From positions 992,001 to 1,056,000 of the forward strand of contig OZ017754.1 in assembly GCA_963969365.1 (NCBI GenBank): a stretch of 64,000 bases of DNA. The letters run 5' to 3'. Numbering within the stretch: position 1 is the first letter of the stretch; every line of letters starts with the position of its first letter. Source of the DNA: Asterochloris sp. CNOR1 (taxonomy: Eukaryota; Chlorophyta; Trebouxiophyceae; Trebouxiales; Trebouxiaceae). The translations under genes and the position numbers were made by a program. Below, piece after piece: positions 11,474 through 24,400 of the stretch. The notes under the pieces were generated by a model. It was not told the origin of the DNA, did not search any database, and was given only the letters and a program-made list of their open reading frames with translations.

Positions 11474-12215
11474 ATGCAGCTGAAGCAGCTGAGCCGGATC
11501 GTAGTCCAGTTTGCTCCCACCTCTGGCAACTGCAGGAGCGCCAGGGAGTTTTTGAAGAGGGCCACCGGTCCCACAGCCAAGAAGAGCAATCCAGACTGTC
11601 AGGCAAACTGTCAAATCTTGCTGACATCTGTGCCACTTACTGATGTGACACTGAATGAGCTCATGTCTCCTTTTAATCAGGTCGAGGTGAAGCTCAGAAA
11701 GGGTGGGGACCCTGAGGTACATGTCGTTTACACCAATGCCCAGAAGAATAGCATCAACATCTCCGCCATGTCAGCAAGCCAGATTGAGGAGGAAATCAGC
11801 CAGGTAGCCTTTGTCTGTACATTGGAAATACCTGTTGCTGCACTGCACAAATTGGGCTTCAGACAAACAGCAACTGCCATGGAGGCAGTGTGCAGCTGCA
11901 GGTGGCCATGCACTAATCTGCCCTGCTGCTTGGCAATGTGTGCATGTGCACACATCTGACTGCCATCAAGACTGACTGCAATCGTCCCTGCTCACGCTGG
12001 GCAGGAGGAGCACGAAGGATAGCCTCTGCAGGAGGTGGACTGAGTACGTCTGATGTCAGGGCAGCAACACTGACTTTCAACTGCTGCAGGTAGCATCAGA
12101 GATGGAGCTGAATGACATGCTGAAAAAGGGAGGAGCCAGAGCTGACTTTAGACCCGATGAGGTGATGACCCAGGAGGACATGGGGCAAAGTTTCAAGGTG
12201 CCCAGAGGTGCTTGA
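11474..12215 (+). CDS. Mitochondrial large-subunit ribosomal protein mL43-like
   Basis: This is a small thioredoxin-fold protein of the L51/S25/CI-B8 domain family, best matching mL43 of the mitochondrial ribosome. Exons are 11474-11602, 11681-11803 and 12090-12215, giving 125 residues. The start MQLKQL corresponds to the usual xWQLKKL opening. CRSAREFL and NPDCQ followed by VEVKLRKGGDP match the family core. The first intron (11603-11680) is 78 bases, GC-AG, in frame and stop-free, so it reads as an insertion in a naive ORF. Removing it restores the conserved NPDC-V-x-V join. The C-terminal exon is charged and Lys/Asp-rich. NDUFA2 (complex I B8) shares the fold and is the main alternative; the NPDC motif and C-terminal extension favour mL43. 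The gene converges on the dynein gene with 185 bases between stops. Confidence 0.75.
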
Positions 12216-12400
12216 CAAGGTGCAGACATCTCCAAGCTTTGCAGAAGCAACCTTAGTGCGGCCGCGTGCTGCCGCATGCTGCATTCCGGTCAACAACATG
12301 TACAGCAGACATCCCTGCCTTCACCCTCATACAGCGTGTGCTTTCATACCAGCCCTCAGCAGACGAGGAGATGAAAGTCTTCATACGATTACACCGGATA

Positions 12401-15400
12401 TCAGCTGCACAGGGCAGCCACCCCCTGCAGAGTCCACTTGCCAGCATCGGTGCCCCCAGCCACTGGCAGGGACAGGTGCAGCACGAAGTTTGTGCTTTGG
12501 CCAGTGGTGCTCAGCATGCCAGCCCTTGCTGCAGTCCTGTACAAAGGACACTGGTAGTAGTCTGCTGGTGGGCTGAAGTCTTGTAGGGGGATAAAATGAA
12601 TGACCGGCAGTGCTGCTGTCAGCTCCCCAGGCCTGGGATCCTCCAGGCAGCTATGTGCGTCATCCCATCTGCAGCGCAGCAGTGATGCCAGTCAGCCACC
12701 CCTCTGCGAGGCCTGTGATTGGCCCACGGGCAAATGAAAAATCACCAGACAGGGATGGGGAGTGCAGCAAGGCTTGTGTCAAGGGCCTTGCCGGGTCAGC
12801 GGCTACAATGAGCTTGTTGCAGACAGCTCCGTGGCAGCCTGCAAGACGGCTCGAGAGGCAGGTAGCAGCAAAATGGCGTACAAGCCTTCCCTGTACATGT
12901 AGGTGTGAAGCTCACCTTGCATTGTCCAGCACCAGGCCATGAATGTAGATGCCCTCCTCAGGTGCGCTCTTGATTTGCTTGTGGTCCCGCTCCTGCTCCA
13001 CCTCAAAGTCATAGCTCAGGTGATCTATTGGAGTAGACGTCAGCCTGGCATGGTTCTGAAGAGCCGCAGTCAGGAAGCCCTGCAGACAGGATGGAGGTGT
13101 CAGATACATGTTGTCAGGCCAGGGCTCTGCAGGACAGCAGCCTCCCAGAGGCAGTCACCTCCAGGGAGGACTGAGCTGCAGGCCAGGAGGAAGATGTCAA
13201 TGTTTGCCACAGCCAGGCACCCACAAAGGACTGTACTGTGCTTCAGCAGCAACAGGCATCTTGCCCAAGCTGGCAGCAGTGCCACAGGCAAACAGCCACC
13301 TGCGGAAAGAAGAGGGCTGCCAGCCAGAAGGAAGTTGGCGGTCCCCTGCGCAGCCAGGCACCCACAAAGTCCACCCGTGCCTTCAGATCCTCCAGCCAGG
13401 CTGCCAGAGGCAGCAGGGAGGGGTAGGCCACCTGTGCCCACTGCTGCGGCACCTGCATGTCACCCGGCATATCACAGAGCACCTCCTAAGGCATCGCAGT
13501 GGTTACCATGCAGTGCTGGCACAAGCCCAGCAGCTTACTGGCTGAGCTGGGCAGCAACAGCATGGGACCAGCCTTTCAGCATGGTCTGGCAGCATTTTTG
13601 CAATTCATTTCTCTCTGGGCACTTTGCCGGCAGCCTGATGATTCAGGGCCATCAGCTTCAGGTGATTTGCCAAGTCTCAAATGCCTGCTGGCAGCAGCAT
13701 AGCTGAGGCAGCACCAGGGGGCAGGGGGCCGGGGGCGGGCAGGCAGTATAGAGTGGCAGGCATGTACAGCAAAGCACGCTTTGGGCAGTTACATCTGTGC
13801 GGGGCGACCTTGTCCCTCCTGCAGCAGGTCTACCCATGTACCTCACCTGATTGTTCATAAGACATGCATACATGACTTCCAGCGCGCTGGACATCACGGC
13901 CAGCCCCTGCAGACCAGGAGACACTGTCATCTTGCCTCACAGGCTGCTCAAGGTGGCATCTCACATTCCCTGCAAGCCACCACCCGACATGGCTCTGCGG
14001 ACAGTGCATGCGCAGGCACAGTGCTGCTACCAACATCAGGCCTAGCTGCCCCACACCTTAATGGCCTGCTGCAATTCTGTCAGGGTGGTCTGCAGTGTGC
14101 TCAGCAGCTGATTAAAGCGATCCAGCTCCTGGCGCAGAACCACGCCCAGAGAGTTGACTTGCCCTGCAGCACAGCTGAGGCATATGACATATTTGGGTGG
14201 CCAACAATGCGGGACAGGCGACCTGGCGGGCTCCTAGCTTTGCAGGACAGGCTAGCCTTCCCATTGACCAGATGCAGAACCGGGAGTAGTGGAAGTGGGT
14301 TACACTCAGGAGGGGCAGGGGGGTGCTCTGAGTACACGGATGCAGGACGACCTTCCCATCCTCAAGGGGTAGAATGGGCCAGCCTTGGGGCCTGGAATGG
14401 TATGCAGCATGCTTCCACCTAGGCGCTGGGAGGCCTGGTGATGCAGCAAGGCAACTGCAAATCCTCCTCCCCTTGACACAGGCACGCATGCCAGCACATG
14501 GGCACCCACATTTTGGCAGGGGCGCAAAGGGATCCCGAGGGATGCACGCCTCCTCGACGCTCATCAGGGCTGGCAGCGCCTGCTGGATGTCTGCGGCCAG
14601 GCCGGCCACAAGATCGTCGCTGGACCTGCCCCCTGTGCTGCCCACCATTCTGGGCTGCACAGACAGCACAGCGTCCAGCAGGTGACGGCTCTCCTGCAGC
14701 AGCAGGTACAGATCAACTCTGCTGCTGGTGTGCCTAGCTATGCAACCTGGATGGGGAGCAGCCGGCCAGTGCAAATAGCAAGCTGTGCATGTGCATTGGG
14801 GGACTCTGATGATTGAGAGCAGGAAGACAAGAAGGGTCTGTTGCACACAGGCTGACTGCAGCAGGCACAATGTGACACACCTGAAGCTGAAGGTTGATGT
14901 TAGCATTGGGGTGAAGGCCAAAGACAGCAGGAGCCTCCTGAACAGGCAGGGCGCGTATGTGCTTCAGGCTGGCGTCTAAGCTGCTTCCCGGGGCTGGCAT
15001 TATGTAGCCTGCCTCAGGCACAAGGGCCGCCCTGCACATCATGTGAAGTTTACATTTCCTCTCGCATAAGGTTGCCCTTCACAGCACACTGCAGTCTGGT
15101 GCAGCTCATGGCACACCTGCACATCAAGAGACGACTGTGGGCTCTTCAGTTTCAGCAAGCACATCCTCGCTTAAGGACTGACCAGACGCCATCTGCAACT
15201 GCTGTCAGCCCTGCATGCAGGAGGCGATCATGATGTGCAGAAAGAGCTGACACACACTGGAAACAGCTTCCAGTATCAGGGGGTACGAGCTTTGTGGCAC
15301 ATGCAGTCAGTCTGAAGCCACCTGCTTGCACAGCTCACTGCTGACTGAGCTTGCCATGCTAATGAGGACACTGTAGGCCTTGTGCAGGAGCTGCCACCAC

Positions 15401-18400
15401 CACTTGCACCAGGCACTGCCTTGCTCAGGGACCGCGGTGGGGACCCACCTCGGCTGTAGGACTGCAGGACTGAAGTACTGCCTGACCAGGTGCAGCAGCA
15501 GTGTCCGGTCGTTGTTGTCTGTGACCCTTCCACCATACACAATCTCCCCAGAGATGTACTGCAGCGCCTGCCATGGCACAGCCTCCTGCGCACCAGCAGG
15601 AGCAGCAGTCCTCACGCACCAGACAAGCTGCATGTGAGCCACGCCTCAGCCCTAAAGCCCTTCAGGCATAGGGCTGGCCAGTCTAAACCCACTCAGACAG
15701 TGTTGCCAGCACTTCAGCTGCACTGAAAACGTCCTGTGCAGCGCCCATGCTCGAGGAATGACAAGTCAGAACCCCAGCAGAAGCACTCCAGGTGCGCACT
15801 GTCTCTGCCAGCTGGCCTCTGACAGTCTCCAGGGAGCACCCAAGATCCCCATCTGAGAAGTCGTACTTGATGTTCCAGCCCACTGCTCCGAACTTGCGGC
15901 GCTCCAACAGGACTGCAGGGGTGGCACCCTTGCTTGCTGCTATGGCTGCATGCTGAGCTCAGCGTGTGGCAGCTGCTCTGGGCAGCAGACAGCACAACTT
16001 GCTCCACCGAGCTGCATTTTGGGGCAATCATGGGGCAGCTGGCATTGAGCCCAGGCAACACAGCAGGGTGCCCAGGGAGCCAAGGTGCCGACGCCTGAAA
16101 CCTACAGAGGATACTTCATCTGCTAAGCTGCAAGGCCAGAGCAAGGCACAGCATCACCCACCAGCATGGCAGAAGGTTGCAGCAAACAGAAGGCTGCGCC
16201 AGGCCTCTGGTTGGGCGGGGCACCCATCCAGCTTGCTGGGCGTTAAGCCTGTGTATGCCCGCAGCAGGGTAGCCCGCACGCCCTGCAGGTGCCAGCCACA
16301 GTTGATGGCAACTTGCAGCAAAGGGGTGCCCCCGTAAAGCCTGTACAGGTGCACGCTGTCTGTGCAAAATGTTGTGTACGCTGTACATGGGGCCAGTGCA
16401 GCCTCAAGGGCATCAGAGCGCAGCCTCAGATTCTTCTGAAGCCATGGGCATAGCACTCAGCAGCAGGGATGGCAGCACAAGGTCACGATACACCAGCCCT
16501 CATAAGGCTGCATTACATCAGGATGATCTCAACAAGGGCAGCCTGCAAGTGGCTGGACGACAGCTGGCAGCTGGAGCGTGCCTTGAATGGCCTCATGGTC
16601 ATCTTCACACTCTGCAGGATGGCAGGCGAAGTGCTGCATGGGCAGTTCAGCCAGCAGCCAGCGGCGGCGGTGTCAGTAGAGGCGCCAGATCAAGAGCCCC
16701 CAGCAGTGATGGCCTCCCACGGGGGCGTCAAGCATCAGGCACCCTGCAGCCCCAGCTGCCTACAGGGCAGCTAGATGACAGGCACTCTTGCAGTAGGTAG
16801 TGCTTGCCTTTGGGGGTTCCATTGTGATCTTCACACTCTGCTGCAGGACGGACACCGGGAAGTGCTGGGTGGGCAGGCAGGTCAGCCACAGGCGAAAGCC
16901 TGGGTGCAGCTTGTCGTCCCCTGCGTTTTGCAGCTCTGCCACCAGCCGCTCCAGTGTGGGCAGCCAGGAGCGGGCCAGGTGGCAGTTCTGCAGGCAGACC
17001 CAGTGCCCTGCAGCAGCAGCAGCCCTCAAACCACATACAATGGGTAGCCAGTAGCAGGCCAGGTGGTACCTCTGCACACACACACCCTGCGCACTGCTGG
17101 CAGCAATGGTGCTGTCGCGGTATGCGACTACATCCAGCAGCACCCCAGCAATCCAGCCAGGCCCATGCCTGCATGCTGGCCGCAGACCAGCCCAGGCAGT
17201 GCCCATTTCAGTGTGTCATTGAGCTAAGGGTTGCGCCTGGAAGACAACAGCAGGATGGCATATGTCAGCAGCATGACTCGCGCCCTGCTCTCTGCAAGCT
17301 TTCCGATGTGAGCAGCTCTGGTAACTGTGGAGCTGCCAGCCACTGTGTCTGGTGGCTGTCTTGACCGCAGCCTGCACTGCTGAACCCTGCCCCAGTCACA
17401 CAGTCACCCTCAGGTTGACCAGGCAGGTAGGGTCACACTATCACCCACCATCTCGGCTGGCTGCCTTGATGGCTGCCTCTGCAACAGGGCCCTGCCCCTG
17501 CCCCAGGGAGATGACCTGCAGCCGCTCCCCAGGGTGGAAGCCATGGGCAGCCCCCAGCCTTGTGAGCTGGCTGGCAGGTTGGACTCCTGCAGTCCAGCAT
17601 GCAACAGCACCAGTCTTGTGGGGTGGCTTCCAGAGTCAGCCCTTCAGGCCAGCATGCAGAGGTGACCTGGCATGGTCAGCCCCTGCAGGTCAGCATGCAG
17701 CATAGGGGGTGCAGCAGATGGAAAGCAGAGGGCCTAAGGGTGAAGGAATCTACTAAAGGGGTGTGCGCCAGGCTGGCTCATGCACCTCAAGGTGCAGGTG
17801 GGCATGCAGAAGTGCTCAGAAGGGGCCAGCACAGGCATGCTGGCGCTGTGCCCTTGCATCAAGGTAACTAGGCAGAGCTTCCAAGCATCACCAGGCACAG
17901 CTTTCAAGCATCACCAGGCAGGACACTGCACTACAGGATGTGGCTTGCCTGTGGACAGCAGGAATATGATGGGCGTCTTGGAGTTGCTCTCGTGAAGGAC
18001 CTGCAGCATGGCAGGCTGGAGACTCAGTGTCAGGAGCTACAAAGGCCTGATGCATCGACAGCCATAAACAGCACAGGCAACATTTGCCCTCTGTCACAAG
18101 ACTGAGCCCAAGGGCCTCCAGCATGCAGGAAGCATGCAATGGTATCTGGCATGCTCAGCGACTGCAGTGACAGCATCATCTGCTGTCTGGCGCTGCGACT
18201 TGCCCACCTGCGAGAGCTCCACAACAATGGGCTCTGTGAACTGCTGCCCCAGCTGACTGAAGACATAATGGCTGGCAGCAGCAGCGACGAGGTGGGGCTT
18301 GGCAGCCGCCACAATGCACAGTCGGGAGAAGGGGTCGACCTGCTGCAGCCCCTGCAGCCAAAAGCAGCCTTTTGCTCCTCCAAGCACAGCCTGCCACTAA

Positions 18401-21400
18401 GCTGCTGAGCACCAGGGCAATCAGTTGCTGCATTTTGGTCATCAGACAGGGCCGAGTGGATCAAAGCACAGCACAGCATACAGTCCAGTTCTTTGTAGGA
18501 GGTCGGCCTGTTTCAGAGCCTCCAATGTTGCCGCTGCAATGGGCAGCATGCAGTTGCCTGAACCATGGGTCAGTGGGAGGACAGGGCTGCTGACCTCCTT
18601 GTGACAAGTCGTTGCACTGAGTAAAGGTCGCTGCCCAGGACACATGGGCATTTCTCTTACCAAGGCAGGCATCGCGCCTGACACGGGGTCCTTGCTCCTC
18701 ATCCACTCAGTCCACCGCTCCGCCTGAAGGCTGAATGCCCTGGCAACTCCTCTGCAGGCTGGCACAGCAGCATCCAGGGCCAGAATGCGGGCCCAGGATG
18801 CTGCTGGAATCACTGCCGGATCAGGATTTGCCCTCAGCTCTAGCGTTTGACCTGCATGCCAGGTGCACTGATGCCGTCAGATACCAGGTGCTCTGGTTTC
18901 ATGAAGGCGTCAGGGAGTCATTGTGCAACTGAAACGGCTCTTGTGTTCAGGGATGCAACGGCTGTTGACGACAAGAAGCCTGGCTCAAGCATGTGAGTCA
19001 TGGCATATGCATTACAACATGAACACTTGCCTGTGCCTGCAGCTCCCCGCAGCAGGAAACTCCAGGACTCCCCAGGGATGGTCCCTGCCACCCTCTGAAT
19101 AGCTGTGGCAATGAGGAAGGAGAACATGGGCCTGTGAACCTCAAACAGGCCCCGGCACACCTGCACAGCAACAGCATGGCTGCTGTTATTTGGAGGCTGG
19201 CCAAGCTGACACGCAGCACTGGCGCCAGCTACAGGTCAGGGGATTATGAGTTCAGTGTGACGCCAGCTGAAGGTCAGTCATGATGAGACTGAGGTGCAGG
19301 CTGATGCTGCACGAGATGTGCTTGAGATTGCAGCGCCAGCCCAGGCATTGCTGCCGTGAGGATGGCCCACGCTGAGGGTGCACATCACGTGCAGGCAAGT
19401 CACTTAAGCCTCACTGTAGTGAAGTTGAAGCCTGTTGCAGAGGCCGCAACAATGGCCCAAAGCTCACCATTACGCACAGCGAAGTGTTTGGGATGGTCAG
19501 CAAAACATTTCCAGGAGCTCTAGTGCATGAAGCTGGCTGCTGGCTGTGGGTGCAGATGAAGTGGAGCAGCCCAGAGCTCACTGTGGAGAAGACAAAGTTG
19601 GTCACAAAGGTCAGCAGGGTGTTGAGGCGAGTCTCCAGGTCCAAAGTCCGGGCGCTGGCCTCGATGCAGTGCGTGAATAGCTGCATGAAGTACGCCAGGC
19701 TGTGCTGGTACATGGGGTCTATGGCAGCAAGGTCAGCTATCACAAAGTACAGAATGGAGCCTCGCACTGGCACCGTGCGGTACCTGCATGCCACAACAGC
19801 ACCGACTCCAGCAGCAGGCAACCAGCTTCTGGAGAGCAGAGCACTCATGTTGTTGCTTTGAGTGGGCATGTGGGCCTTGCAGTGCAGATTGATTCCATGC
19901 AGCGGTACGCTTGATGATGCTCATCAGTCCCCTGGGACTGCACTGTTTGCGTCCAACTGCAGCTGATCTGCTTGAGTGTCCCGCATCCTCGACAAATGCA
20001 GGTGGAACTAACACTGAGTCATCAGGCACAAACCGCTTGATGGCGGTGCATGGTGCTCAGGGGCATGCTCTGGTGGGACCTCACCTGCTGCGGGCTGCGT
20101 CAATGTCCCTCTTAGTCTGCTGAGCCTCCTTCACCCGTTTCTCAATGACCTCTGCAGGCAGGCAGGGCTCAGTGGCCGCATCCTGGTACACGTTTCACAG
20201 CAGGCTGCTGCATGCTACACCAGCTGTGACCCCAGCCTGAAGCTGCTGCACACCTGACGTTGCCTTAGAGTTGTTCAGCGTGCTGATGAGGGCCTCATCA
20301 TCCAAAATGTTGCCACGCGCATCCTGCAGCCAACCAAGAGGACTTCTTCACAGCTTCACAGCTGCGGCCAGTGCCATGGATGCCCGCCCACGCCTCTCTG
20401 CTGCCTTGTGCAGAGGAGACAACGGCTTGCCAGACAGCAGCCTGCTTTCCCGGGTTAACTGCCGCGCAGGCAGGCATCAGTCAATGCTTGATTGCATTGC
20501 CCACACTAATCTTGCCCTGCAGGTTGTGCAGCTCCTTGGATGCAGACATGCAGCTGCTGGGTTCTTGGTGTGCAGACAAGCCCAGCCTGCTGGCCATCTT
20601 GAGCTCCCCTGCACGTGTAGACATTTCCTTGCATGTCCTGTGCGAGGAGCGCATGCCCACCTTGAGCAACTTGAGGATGCGTGCCTGCAGCTCTTGCAGC
20701 TGCCGGGTGTCAGCTGACAGTGAGAGCACCAGCTTGTCCTTGGATGCCTCCAGATCAGCTGCCTCTCTGCGCACCACCTCTGCTAGCAGCTGCGCTTCCA
20801 AGCCCTGCACCGGCATGGCAGCTCAGAGGGAGCCTCATCTACCGTGTCTGTTCATCACATCCCAGCAGCTGAGCCTCGAAGCCAGCAGCGTGGAGGCTTG
20901 CAAGCATGGTTCCCTTGACAGACCGTGACCACTGGTCAACAGCTTTGCCCACAAGGACTGCAGCAGCATGGGTAAGAGGTACAGCTGCAGGGAGAGGAGG
21001 TTCACTGCACCTGGCAGCATGTTCCTGCTTTAGACCTCTCTCCATAACTGCATTTATAATGCCTCAGCAGCCTGCCATCTCACCTACGGCTTCCACAATG
21101 CAACTGTACTGAAATGGCCACAGTGCGTGAGTACTGCGTTCAGCCATGTTGCAGTGCTGCTTGAAGGCACTTGGGCATAGTCTGGTCACCCCACAGCAAG
21201 GCTGCACTGCACTATGGCAAATGTGTCAGTCTCTTTGGCTCTGGCCTGCTGTACAGCTACAACATGGCTCACCTCTCGAGTTACGGTGAAGTTGATGAGC
21301 GTGGTGGTGATGCAGATCTCGGGCAGGTAGTGGGGGTTGGCCAGCTTGGTGGTCAGGAACAGCTTGAAATTGGGATCATAGTCCACCTCGCTGCCCGCCA

Positions 21401-24400
21401 ACCTGATGAAGCGCCGCGAGCCCTGCAGAAACAGGCAGTAAACTGCTGCAAGTCAAGATGGCTGGTGGAGCAACATACACCCAGCTGGTGAAGGGCAGTG
21501 CACAGCATGGTGTGTTAGTATGCACCTGCTGACGGGAACGATCAAGCGCAGTTGGCTGATGGTGTACAGCACAGAGGCCTGGGGCTCAGGTGAGTGTGCG
21601 ATGAAGTGGCAGCCAATACACCCAGGTTAAGCAGCTGGCGCTGCAATATAGAAAGTCAGCGATGATTTCCAGTGGTTCAACCAGCTCTGCTGCATGCTGC
21701 ATGATGACAGCATCAATGAGCTATATCTACAGCAGCCATGTACACATGAGCCCTCACCTGCTGCACAATCTGATTTTGCAGGACGGTCTGCAGCGCTGGG
21801 TCCACCTCCTCTCCAAGGTCCTCCACTAGAACACTGCTTCCCAGACGGATGCAGCTCTCCAGCCCACGCATCAGGGTGGGGTTGTTTGGCTTGAACGTCT
21901 TGAGACCTAAGCGCCGCCCTTCCATGGTGCGGATCCACCTGCCGCAAGATCAGTAAGGTGTGAGCAGGACTCACGCAGGAAAGCCGTGCCAAGTGCCAGG
22001 ACTGCCAGTGGTACACTGCTGTACCCCATGGTCTGCCTGCCACCCCCTGTGATGATGAGCAACCCTGATGAGACGTCAGCATTGATGCGGCTGATGACAC
22101 TGCACTTGGGCCATACCTGTTTGCCTGACGCTGGGGGTCAATCATCAGAGGCCATCGCTGGCACTGCAGGACCATGACCCCATTGTCCACAGAGATGCTG
22201 TCGCTGGGCAGGCCCTGAAGCAGCACAAGACTTTTCAGGTCGCTGCGACTTACTCTGGTGTAGCACAGCAGGCAATGCAAACAGTCCTCAGTCACTGATG
22301 GAAGAAACAGCAGCAGATGGCTGAGTGCAGCTGACCTTTTTCTGACGTGGTCTGAGGCTGAGACTACCATGCACTCACCTGCAGGTTCCATTCCCTGATC
22401 TCTACAGCTGTGGCCAGTGCTGCCTGCAAATTGAAAGCCGGCGAGACCGAGAGGCCCAACTCCAATGCTCGCTTGTTCCAGGTGGCTAGCAGCTCAGCCC
22501 TGTAGGGCCCTGTCAGAGGCCCTAGGTACGAGATGGCTGCTGCCGCAAGCAGCACATCACCTGCAGGCAAAGGCTGGCATCGTGGCATGGTTGTGTCTGT
22601 GATGCACGCAGCTGTGCAGCTTGCAGGCATGTGCAGGCTGGCACTCTGGCATGAGGACGTCCATCTAGTGGCATTGAGGTGTGCAGCCTGCAGATCATGG
22701 TGTAACGGCTGCAGCTTGTCTCCCTGCAGCATGTGCGTTCAGTATTGACAGCAGTCCAGCCAGAGATCACATACTGTACAGGTTTCACACTGGCAAGCGT
22801 GGTGGCACGCTTTGCTGACAAGCTAGAGGCCCAGGTGTGCACCTGGCAGCAGCTGCAGTCGTGCAGTCAGGGCCTCAGCAGCCGCAGTCCAGCGCACAGC
22901 CTCGTTTCCCAGTGCCGCCATCAGCTTGCTGGCGCGAGCCAGACGCTTCTCGCCAAGACTGTACTGTGCCTGCAGGCTGCCTAGCTCGGCCTGGGTGTCC
23001 GCCAGCTGCTGCTTCAGGTGGTCAACCTTTTCCACCACGTCCCTGCAGCAAACCAGCAGATTTGCAGCCAAGCTTGATTCCAGCAGTTTAGGCAAGCCCG
23101 CCAGCTGCTGCCACATGCCCTCCATCTCATCCAGAACTTCCCTGCAGCACAGAAGCGATGTGGCCTTCCGCTGTGTACCCTTTTCTGCAGTGATATCTTC
23201 ATGCCTGACAGCTGCTGCCTCAGGCGCTCTGAATGACCATGTCGACCACTTGCCTCCAATGACAGCTCAGCTCTGTAGTGCCATCAACTGATCTCGAGCC
23301 ACTGCTGTGCATTTGGCAGATGTGACTGAAGGGTGAGACACACTAAGGCCAGCAGGAGGTTACCAGCATGCTCTGCAGGCACCAATGACTTGCACATGGA
23401 ACCCCCGGCTGCAGGGTCAGAGACAAACTGTACCCTAGGTGAAAGGCTCACATGCACATAGGAGACACACTGCAGATGGCTGCAGGCCCACCAAAGACAG
23501 GTCTCTCAGCAAGCACGCAAGGCACGTTACCTTAGCTGTGCACGTGTGGCAGCCAGCTGCTCCTCCACAATCTGCAGAGCTGTTTCTGCCCCCTGCAGGG
23601 CCTGACGTTTAGGCTCCACCACCCGCACCACCTTAGAGTATGTGTCCATGGCGCGCACCCACAGGCACATGCTGCGGGCTGCATTGCTCTGCTTGGCCAC
23701 CTGCAGCGCAACCACCTGTGAGCATCATGAACCCTGTGCACCTCTTGTCTGTGAGCAGCACAGGGTCAGCCACTGCGCCAGGCAATTGCCTCAACTTGCA
23801 GGCAGCTCAGGCAGGGTAAGCCTGCTGCAAGCGACAATGTGCCACCGCTCGGGGCGGCCGTAGACCGCAGGTCGCCCTGTCAGTTACACACAGGCAAGCG
23901 AAATGTGAGAAGTTGGCTTGCCTGGTCGGGTGTGAAGCGGGCATCTTCAACAACCCTGGCCAGAGCCTCACAGATGCTGGCAGGGATATTGTCGGCATCG
24001 TACCCCACAAGGCGCTCGATGAACTTAGGATTTCCCAGCACGCGCTTGGCTGTGTCCCAGTCTGGCTTTTCCTGCAAAAGCCAGAGGGCAGCTGGTCAAC
24101 AGCTGTCCTCAACGGGTACAGCGTATGAGGCGAGGCTAACTACTTCTCCTGTGCCAGGGGCCTGCCAATCAAGCCTTGTAGGTCACCATGGGCAGGCTGG
24201 GTTACAAGTGAACATCACAGGCAGCCAGTAACTCTTGCAGTGGCAGTGGCATACCTGCCCTGCAGGATCAGGTCTGCGAGATACGTGCTCAACGCCTGCA
24301 GCCTCAGCAGCCTTGCATGCATGTCACATGCAGCTGCTGCATGTGACTGACCTGGAGCAGAATGCACACACCCTCCATGGTGAGCTGCACCAGCACTGGC

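Larger units (their letters stand above)
12401..18351 (-). other. Dynein C-terminal region
   Basis: Exons are 18351-18208, 18000-17949, 17586-17449 ([11 protein letters not shown]), 17007-16808 ([13 protein letters not shown]), 16282-16162, about 15912-15783 ([13 protein letters not shown]), 15585-15449 ([11 protein letters not shown]), a block ending near 14881 ([10 protein letters not shown]), 14693-14510, 14163-14057 (QELDRFN), 13906-13847, 13452-13300, 13079-12916 and 12668-12401. The exons ending at 17949 and 16808 use GC donors. One exon between 15449 and 15042 is unresolved. Confidence 0.85.
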
